NCBI RefSeq assembly: GCF_001570745.1
Contig: NZ_BCSG01000014.1
Location: 1 to 64,000, forward strand
DNA from: Alicyclobacillus mali NBRC 102425
GTDB lineage: Bacteria > Bacillota > Bacilli > Alicyclobacillales > Alicyclobacillaceae
Length of the DNA stretch: 64,000 nucleotides
Direction of reading: 5' to 3'
Shown one piece after another: positions 16,588-25,200 of this stretch. The first letter of the stretch is position 1, and each line of letters starts with the position of its first letter. The notes beneath the pieces are model-generated. The model saw only the letters and a program-made list of their open reading frames with translations. It was not told the origin of the DNA and did not search any database. A program made the position numbers and the translations under genes.

Positions 16588-17895
16588 ATCGTCGGCATCA
16601 GTTTGTTCTTTGACCTGTTCGACATCTACCTCTCCGGTGTCCTCGGCACGGTGCTGACGGGCGCATTCCACATCCCCAAGTCGGAACAGGCGCTCCTGCT
16701 CTCATCCGCATTTCTCGGCATGTTCATCGGCAGCATCGGTTTCAATGCGCTGGCCGATCGCGTCGGGCGAAAAGCCGCGTTTCTCGGCATTTTGTCGACC
16801 TACTCCGTGTTCACGTTCATCGCGGCCTTCAGCCCCAATGCGGCCTTCTTGATTGTCTTCCGATTCCTCGCCGGACTTGGCATCGGTGCGCTGTTGCCAC
16901 TCTGCGACGTGTACCTGAGCGAGATCTTCCCTGCGCATAACCGCGGGCGGATCATGGCGTGGACGTATACGCTCGAATTCTGTGCGACGCCGGTGGAAGG
17001 GTTTTTGGCACGTGCCCTCGTGACCACCCACTTTCTCATGGCGGGGTGGAGATGGCTGTTTGTCATCGGTTCCATCGGCGCCATCATCGTGTGGGCGATG
17101 CAGCGGCATCTGCCTGAGTCACCGCGGTGGCTCGAGTCTGCGGGTAGGCATCAGGACGCGGAACGGATCCTCGCGCGTTTTCTCGAGGAGGCCCCGTCAT
17201 CGGCCACGCAGGTTAAGGGGCCAACAGCAAATGTGGTGGAACCGAAGCGCGTGCCGCTCGGAACGTTGTTCACGCCGACGTACGCGAAGCGGACCATCAT
17301 GCTTTGGATTTTTCAAATCCTCCAAACCTTCGGCTACTACGGCTTTGGCACGCTTGTTCCTCTGGTCCTGGCGAGCAAGGGCCTGACCATCACCACGTCG
17401 CTCACCTATGCGGCGGTCAGCTTCATCGGCTATCCCATCGGCTCTCTGCTGTCTGTGCCCATCGTGGAGCGCATCGAGCGCAAGTGGATCGTCGTGGGGG
17501 CCGCGTTTTGCATGGCCGTATTCGGCATTCTCTTCGGGATGACCGCACAGCCGGCGCTGATCATGCTGTTTGGATTCCTCTACACGTTGTCCAGCAACAT
17601 CTTCTCGAATGGCTATCACATCTTTCAGGCAGAGATTTACCCGACAGCCGTTCGGGCCACGGCTGTCGGCACGGCTTACAGCCTGAGCCGCCTGATGAGC
17701 GGCCTGATGCCGTTCATCCTGCTGCCCGTGCTGCACGCGCACGGGGCAACGGCGATGTTCTCCGTCGTGGCCGGCGCCATGGTACTCTTGATGATCGACG
17801 TGGGGGCACTTGGGCCGAAGACGACGGGACGAGCGCTGGAGGATGTCAATGAGCGCGTCATCGTTCAGGAACAGGGACCAAACGTCGGGATGTGA
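16516..17895 (+). CDS. MFS transporter, sugar-porter/MHS-like
   Basis: Twelve-helix carrier of about 460 residues. Signatures: GFNALADRVGRKAAF after helix 2, RFLAGLGIGALLPLCDVYLSE in helix 4, LPESPRWLESAGR before the central loop, and IYPTAVRATAVG in the second half. The pattern resembles proton-coupled carriers for organic acids or aromatic acids. The start is uncertain: TTG 16516 has GAGGG six bases upstream, ATG 16510 sits almost on that RBS, and ATG 16528 is also possible. It is divergent from the prp operon, so import of propionate or a precursor is a reasonable guess only. Confidence 0.88.
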   Translation: MSTPMVAARLNQMPLTRWHKRIAVIVGISLFFDLFDIYLSGVLGTVLTGAFHIPKSEQALLLSSAFLGMFIGSIGFNALADRVGRKAAFLGILSTYSVFTFIAAFSPNAAFLIVFRFLAGLGIGALLPLCDVYLSEIFPAHNRGRIMAWTYTLEFCATPVEGFLARALVTTHFLMAGWRWLFVIGSIGAIIVWAMQRHLPESPRWLESAGRHQDAERILARFLEEAPSSATQVKGPTANVVEPKRVPLGTLFTPTYAKRTIMLWIFQILQTFGYYGFGTLVPLVLASKGLTITTSLTYAAVSFIGYPIGSLLSVPIVERIERKWIVVGAAFCMAVFGILFGMTAQPALIMLFGFLYTLSSNIFSNGYHIFQAEIYPTAVRATAVGTAYSLSRLMSGLMPFILLPVLHAHGATAMFSVVAGAMVLLMIDVGALGPKTTGRALEDVNERVIVQEQGPNVGM

Positions 17896-17931
17896 GCCCA
17901 AAACGGCTTAAAGTGAATGGACTTTGAAAGC

Positions 17932-17969
17932 GAAGATGGCAGGGGCACGAATTCGCCCTTGCCATCTTC
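17932..17969. terminator. Bidirectional terminator hairpin
   Basis: 15-bp stem GAAGATGGCAGGGGC / GCCCTTGCCATCTTC with a single wobble and an 8-base loop. It separates the plus-strand MFS gene from the minus-strand MFS pseudogene and can serve both. Confidence 0.75.
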
Positions 17970-17990
17970 ATCGTGTTGGGACACTTCTTG

Positions 17991-19117
17991 TCACGCAACG
18001 GATTCTTGCGCGGCTTCTTCCAGGGGAAGGGCTCTGGTTTCAGGAAGCAAGACCCATGTGCAGACCGCCGCAATGGCACACAGGGCACCCAACAGGAGAA
18101 TGGCCGTTCCTTCACCCACCTTGGCAAATAACGGGGGAAAGACGAAGGCCGTGATGGCCGCGCCCACCCGCCCGGACGCGACAGTCCAGCCTTGGACGGT
18201 TCCTCGAATTTTGGTCGGCACCAGTTCCACGCCGAGCATGCCAGAGGCGGACACGGAGCCGGGCCCCATCTGCGACATGAGGTTCTGTGCGCCATAAAGC
18301 AAAAGGCCAATCCACGGGCCAGCGAAATGCACTCGCAGCAAACTGAGAGCACAAGGCTCACGCCCATGCCCATAAAACCTACAATTTGCATAGGCTTGCG
18401 ACCAACGCGGTCAATCAGTGCGAGGCCCACCAGTGCCCCGGGCACGGTGAACGCGAGTTCCATGACCACCTGAAACAGGCCAGACGAAACGCCCAAGCTT
18501 TTGGCGATTAGGTTGGGGCCAAACAGGATGCTGGAATAGGCGACGAGATCGAACAGGAACCACAGCAGGCACGCCGTCACGATGCGCTTCGCATGCGTCC
18601 TGAAGTAGAAGACCGCGGATGTGTCGTCCCGCTTCACGGGCGCAATGGAAGCTGGCTGACCCACGACAAATTCCACCACTCGTTCGTACTCCGCTGCACT
18701 CCCTTCCATACGCGCCACGTAGCGTGGTGTCTCTGGCAACCGGCGCCGGAGGTAGATGACCGATGCGGATGGTACGGCCCCGAGACCAAGGACGATACGC
18801 CACACCCAATCCGAAGGAACGCCGCAGGCATTCAAGAGCATGGTCACGAGGCAGGCAACCGCCGCGCCGATGCCCCACGTGAGCCCAAACCCGAGCGCCA
18901 GGCTCTTGCCGCGATCGCGCGCATTGGCGTTTTCGCCCATGATCACCGGCGACAGCACGTAGTCGGCTCCCACGCCAAACCCGAGGAGAAAGCGAATCGC
19001 AATTAGTTGATCGATGTTCTGCACGAACGCCTGAGCCAATGCGGCGATGGTGAGGACCAGCACATCCAACCCGTAGAACCGCTTGCGGCCTCGGTTGGCG
19101 AGCGGCCCGAACACAAG
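17991..19117 (-). pseudogene. MFS transporter pseudogene: N-terminus missing and frameshifted
   Basis: Homology to an MHS-type carrier begins abruptly at VFGPLANRGRKRF, the loop after helix 2, so helices 1-2 are absent. It continues in frame through GADYVLSPVIMGENANARDRGKSLALG and LVGLALIDRVGRKPMQIVG to about 18340, where the frame turns into low-complexity sequence. The conserved continuation (YGAQNLMSQMGPGSVSASGM, then VELVPTKIRGTVQGWTVASGRVG) is found in another minus-strand frame to the stop at 17991. One frameshift near 18340 plus the 5' truncation make it non-functional. The truncated end abuts the terminator of the glucan synthase gene, suggesting a deletion at that junction. Confidence 0.85.
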
Positions 19118-19172
19118 CGAACGTCCCCTTTGCAAATCGTAAAGAAAGGAAAAAGGTCAGCGCACGACGCAT

Positions 19173-19203
19173 CTCGCAAGAGGCCCTAAAGGCCCCTTGC
19201 GAG
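19173..19203 (-). terminator. Terminator of the glucan synthase gene
   Basis: 13-bp stem CTCGCAAGAGGCC / GGCCCCTTGCGAG (one mismatch) with a 5-base loop, starting two bases past the glucan synthase stop; a T-rich stretch (CCTTTTTCCTTTCTTT on the minus strand) follows about 20 bases later. Confidence 0.65.
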
Positions 19204-19204
19204 C

Positions 19205-22200
19205 TCAAACATCTGACGGCCCGTTGCGAAGCATCGCGGTTGCGGGCAGCACATTTGCGGTACTCGACGTGCGCAGCCGGCGAACCCATTCCCGAATCTC
19301 GATGGGCGACTTGCCCGCCGATAGGTCCTGCCCCTGCGACGGCTCGCCGCTCCATCGCACGAGGACGTCGTGTTCCCGGCCGTCGTCGACGAGATGGATC
19401 TCGGCCGCAGCCACGCCATCCACCGTGAGCATTCGCTCGCGCGCCGCCGCGCCTCGTGGCGCTCGCTCCACGCGAATGCGGTACAGCGTGGAACCGTACC
19501 GATACGCCACTTCAAACCCCGGCCAATCAGCGGGGATGCACGGTTCTACGATGAGCTTGGTCCCGCGCCGCCGAACGCCTAGGATGGCCGCGAGCGCCGC
19601 CTGGTACATCCACGAAGCGGCGCCTGTATACCAGGACCAGCCGCCCTGCCCCACGTTCGGCTGCTCCGTGTAGATGTCCGCCGACATCACATAGGGCTCG
19701 TTTCCGTACCTCTCCACTTCTCGCGGCGTGTCGGCGTGGTAAATGGGATTCAGCATGGAGAAGAGTTCATAAGCCTCCTCTCCCCGCCCGAGAAGGGTCC
19801 ACGCGATGATGCTCCAGATGACCCCGTGCGTGTATTGCCCGCCGTTTTCGCGAATTCCTGGCGGATAGCCCTGGATGTAGCCAGGGCTCGGGCGCAGATC
19901 TCGAAACGGCGGCTGCAAAAGGTGCGCCACACCCAGGCGCCGGTTCACGAGTTCCCGGTCGAACGATTCCATGGCGCGCACGGCCCGATCCGCCGGGGCA
20001 CCGCCCGAGAGGATGGCCCACGACTGAGCAATGGCATCGATCCGACACGCGGGCGACGCGGCCGATCCAAGCCACAACCCTTCGTCCGTCACAGCGCGCC
20101 GGTACCACTGTCCATCCCACGCCGAGTCGTTCGCCGCTTCGAGAAGCTTCTCGCGCATCGCAAGCCAGCGCCCGCGGTGCGGAGTGAACGCCGAATGGTC
20201 GATCTCGGCCACCCGCCGCAACACATCCGCCAAGAACCACGCCAGCCACACGCTCTCGCCCCGGCCCTTGGCGCCGACTCGACTCAGGCCGTCGTTCCAG
20301 TCGCCGATGCCCATGAGTGGAAGGCCGTGATGGCCGAAGTGCAGCGCGCGCTCCACGGCCCGCGCCACGTGCTGCGCGAGGCTGCCTTCCTCCTGGCTCC
20401 ACACGCTGTCCTCGTATCGTTCCAGTTCCCCGTCGCCAAGCGGAGCGCTCACGAGATACGGAACGCGTTCGTCCAGAATAGCCATGTCGCCCGTCGCCTC
20501 GAGGTAGCGCGAGACCGCGTACGGCAGCCAGAGCAAGTCGTCCGAAAAGCGCGTGCGGATGCCCTTGCCGAGCTCCTCGTGCCACCAGTGCTGCACGTCG
20601 CCCTCGACGTACTGATGGCGAGCCGCCCGCAGAATTTGATGGCGCAGCACGTCGGGACGGGCGTCGATCAGCGCGAGCGCGTCCTGCAACTGATCGCGAA
20701 AGCCAAACGCGCCACCGGCCTGGTAGAAGGCCGTGCGGGCCCAGATCCGACAGGCGAGGGCCTGGTACACGAGCCAGCCGTTCATCAGGATGTCGAAGCT
20801 GCGATCCGGCGTGCGCACCTGGACGCGCGTGAGCAGGTCTGACCAGAACTCGGTGACCTCGCGGAGCGCGCGGTCCGCCGCGTCCGGGCGCGCCAGCCGG
20901 GCGAGCCTCGCAGCCTCGTGTTCGTCAGGCGCCGCGCCGAGGAGAATGATCACCTCGGCCTCCTCGTCAGGCCCAAGGTCGAGATCGCGCGCGAGGGCCG
21001 CACAGGGCGTCGGCGTGGGGCCCTCTTCCCAGCGCCACATGTCCTCGAGCAGCGCGTCGGGCCGCGTATACGATCCGTCGCCGAGGAAGCGGGTCTTGTC
21101 GCCAAGCCACCCCGTTGTCCGCCCGGCGCCGCCTACGGCGAGAAACCCTATCGCGCCGCGAAACGCCTCCTGATACCGGTTTTCCGCGGCGATGGCGTCC
21201 ACGTCTTCCATCTTGCGCGCCACAACGAGGGGCGTGTTCGAGAACGGATCCACGCCGAGCACCCATTCGACGTACGGCACCACACGCATTCTGCGCCGCG
21301 ACTCGCTTTGGTTGCGAAGCCGGACCCGCATCCACTTCGCGGGCTCGGCAGAATCGACGAACACCTCCAGCGCCACGCGGACGCCCTCCACGTCGCTTTC
21401 AAACGTGGTGACGCCCGGACGATGCGTCACGTCGTACGTCCGTGCATCCCCGGCTGGTGAAGGGGTGGCGCTCGCGATGATCCCGCGGTCGAGATCGGCG
21501 AGATACACGGCTTCGCCGGGGGGGTCGAAGGCGGCATCGTTGTGCCAGGGCGTGAGCTTGAACTCGCGGCTGTTGCGCCACCAGGTGTAGCCTGTGCCGA
21601 GCTCGGTCACGATCGCGCCGAAGTTGGGATTGGCAAGCACGTTCGACCAAGGCCGCGGCGGCCGCTTGGCGCGCGTGACACGCATGCGGTATGCTCGGCC
21701 GTCGTCGACGAACGCCCCGTATCCATTCGCAAACTCCCCCTCCACCTGGCCGGCGTCGTGCGGCGCGCGCTTCGATTCCGGCTCCAGGCGGTCCGACGCG
21801 AGTCTCGCCGGTTCCTCGTGCCGCGCTCGCCCGCCCGCGAGCTGCGCGCCGACGCTTGGGCCACCGGCCCGCAACATTGCGACCGCCACGGCCTCGACGA
21901 GCCTCCGCTCGGCGCTGGAGAGCTGATCCGCCTTCACCACGGCGAGCCCCGAGGTATCGTGAACGCCGCGGCGCGCCATCTCCGCCCGGATGCGATCCCG
22001 CATCTCGTCTCGATAGCTCGACATCGTCTCGTCGATCACGACGAGATCGCTCGCGAAGCCCATGTGCGCAAGATACTGCGTCAGCCGCGCGAGCTTCGCG
22101 ACAAATGGGATTTCCGCCGCGGAGGCGAGCCGGACGGCGACGATGGGCCGATCGCCCGAGATGCCGTGCGCCCAGAGTCCGGATTGGCCGAGCTCGTTCT

Positions 22201-25200
22201 GCAGGATGGCCGCCCGCCGCTCGGACGAAAACGCGCGCCTGGACAAGAACCGCGACAGAAGTTCCATGGCGTCCTCGACGTCGTCCGGCGAAAGGTGCAG
22301 TTGGCGGAGATCGATCTGCGCGCGCATCCATGCGAGCTGCGCCGCGCGCGATCGGGCCGAAGGCTGGCGCATTTCAACCGCCCTCTCCACGACCTCCTCC
22401 CGCGCCTCACCGAGCGCGGTGATGACATAGAGCGCGCGCTTCTCCCCGGGCGCGAGGGCCACGGTTGTGCGGAGAATCGCGGCCGGATCGGCCACCGAGC
22501 CGGCTTCGCCGCGCAGGCGGTGCCAGAGCCCCTTCGGCGCCGCGAGACGGTCTCCGCGCCCGACGAACCGCGCCCGGTGGGATTCCCACTCGACCGGCGC
22601 GGACACTTCCTCGTCCGCGACGAGGTGAAACGCCGCGTACACGTCCGGCTCATCGTCCGACTCGGGCCTGCGCCGGGCCCAGAGCACCTGGCGCGCCTCG
22701 TCCCAGCCCGTCTCGACGAACAGACGCTGAAACGACGGATGCGCGATGTCCGCCGCTGGTTTCGCGAGCGCGAGTTCGGCGAAATAGGTGACCTCGAGCC
22801 GGCGAACGTCCTCCCCGAGGTTCTGAAGGACCAACTTCCGGATCTCCACGTCTCGGTCCGGCGCGACGAACACCGAGCACTCGCTCTCGATCCCGCCCAC
22901 CACGCGCTTCAAGCTCGACTTGTCCGGGCGAAACTCCGCCTCCACGTGACCCGCGCCCCCGTGCAACGTGGTGCGAAAGACGCCGCCGCGATCCACATCT
23001 CGCACGTACATGACCGGTCCGCGATACGGCAGGTGCCGATCCGGCCGGAAGCGCGTGACCGCGATGCCGCGCCAGATCATCCCGCCCTCGCCGCGCGCGT
23101 CGACGAAACTCGTGAGGCTGCCGTTTGAGACCGCGTTCCACGCGTCGTCGTCTCCGCTTCGGCGCCGCGCGTAGACCGGGCGGTCGAAATTCGGCGCGTG
23201 CGCAGCGTGAACCGGCTTGAGGAGCAGCGCCGGGCGCTTCGGCATGCGCTCGTACAGCATGTATTCGGCCGCGCGCACGAGCGGCAGACGGTGAAATCGC
23301 TCGACCCAAAGATTGTGCTGCAGGTAGTTGGCGATGGCAATGAACGCCATCCCCTGATGGTGGGCCATGAAGCTCTGCACCACCTTGTACCGGTCTCCCG
23401 GCGGAAGCCGGTTCGCCGTGAAGTCGACGGCCTCGTAGTAGCCGTAGGGCCCGAGCGCCCCCAACTCGCGCAGTTGCCTGAGCGACTCGGCCACCTGCTC
23501 AGGGGCAAAAGAGAGCGCCAGCATGGTGGCGTAGGGCGCCACCACGAGATGTTGCTCCAGGCCGCGGTCCAGGCCGAGCCCTGGCACGCCGAACGCCCGA
23601 TACTGGTAGTTGAGGTCGCGATCGAACGCGTAGAAGCCGCTCTCCGAGATGCCGAACGGGACGCCACGCTCGCGCGCGTAGGCGATTTGTCTCGACACCA
23701 CGCCGCGATACGTCTCCTCCCAAAGGGTGCCGGGCAGGTGGCGCATCAAAAGCGCGGGCATGAGATACTCGAACATGGTGCCAGACCAGGATAAGAGCGG
23801 CTGGTATCGGCCCGCGCGCGTCATGGTGCGGGACAGCGCGAACCAGTGGGACGCAGGCACCTGACCGCTCGCGATGGCGATGAAGCTCGCCTGGCGCGCC
23901 TCAGAGGCGAGGAGATCGTAGACGATCTTCTCGAGCTCGTTTCGATCCGCGTGAAAGCCCAAGGAAAAAAGCCTGAGATCCGGGCGGTACAGCGGTCGGA
24001 AATCCACCTCCTGCGCGAAACCCTCCATCGCGTCCGCAAGGCGACGCGCGCGCGGAGCGATGTCCGCGTCGGATTCCGCCCATTCCCGCAAGGCCTGGCC
24101 CAAGGCGAGCATCGCGCAGACCAGGTTGCCGGAATCCACGGTCGAGACGTACCTCGGCGGGAGAGGCCTGAGCGTGCGCGTGTCGTACCAGTTGAACAGA
24201 TGGCCGTGCCAGCGATCCAGGGACGTGATGGTCGCCAGGGTTTGCTCGAGGCGGAAGAGTGCGTCTTGCCTTGAGATGATCTCGAGATCCGCCGCCGCGG
24301 CGGCGCACAAGAGGTACAGTCCGATATTGGTGGGCGACGTGCGGTGCGCGATGCGCTCCACAGGCTCAAACTGCACGTTGTCTGGCGGCAGATGATGGTC
24401 TTCATCGCCGACGTAACGCTCGTAGAACCGCCACATCGCCGCGGCCGCCTCGCGCAGATGCGCCGACAAGTCGGGATTGGACACGGCGCGCCTTGCTTCC
24501 GGGGATTGCGCCAGCAGTCGTGCCACACCGTGCGCGGGCAACCACACCGCAAGCGCGAGGGCGCTCGAGAGCACCTGTTCCCCTACGCCGAAGAGCCCGG
24601 GCAGCGAGCACGCCAGTGCGACCGCATAACCCGCGGGCTCGTAAAGCAGGGGCAGGGACGATCCGTCCGCACGGTCCGCGTGGGAGGACGGGATCCACTC
24701 GAGCAGCCGCCTCCGGCTGACGAGCATCCGATACAGAGCGCGCAGGCTGGCGTCCGCCTCGACCACCGCCATGAACGGCAGCGTCACGAGCATGACCGAA
24801 CTCTGGCCCAACGCCGTCGCGGCGGCCCGCCAGGACCATTCGCCGGGCCGGGCGGCGTCAAGCTGGCGCAGAAAAGGCAAAAACACGGTGATCAGGAGGA
24901 CGGCGCCATACGCGTACGCCGGCCCGGGCAAAAGGCCGGCGCCGCCGAGGCCCATGAGCAGCACAAGCGCCGGATGGACCAGACTGTGTCGGACGTGATC
25001 GACGATGTTCCAGCGCGTGAATCCGCACAAGTCCACAGGCTGCGCCTGCCCGCTGCGATCTCGACACACCCGGCGCAGCCAGTACGTCAGCTGCCAGTCC
25101 CCGCGCACCCAACGGTGGGCTCGGCGCATGTAGGCGCGCAGCGTCGCAGGCTGACCTTCTACCACCTCGACGTCGGCGACGAGCCCCGCGCGCAAAAACC

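Noticed and set aside
17991-19204. Insertion sequence or phage remnant around the decayed MFS gene
   Set aside because: No transposase, terminal repeats or target duplication were seen next to the break.
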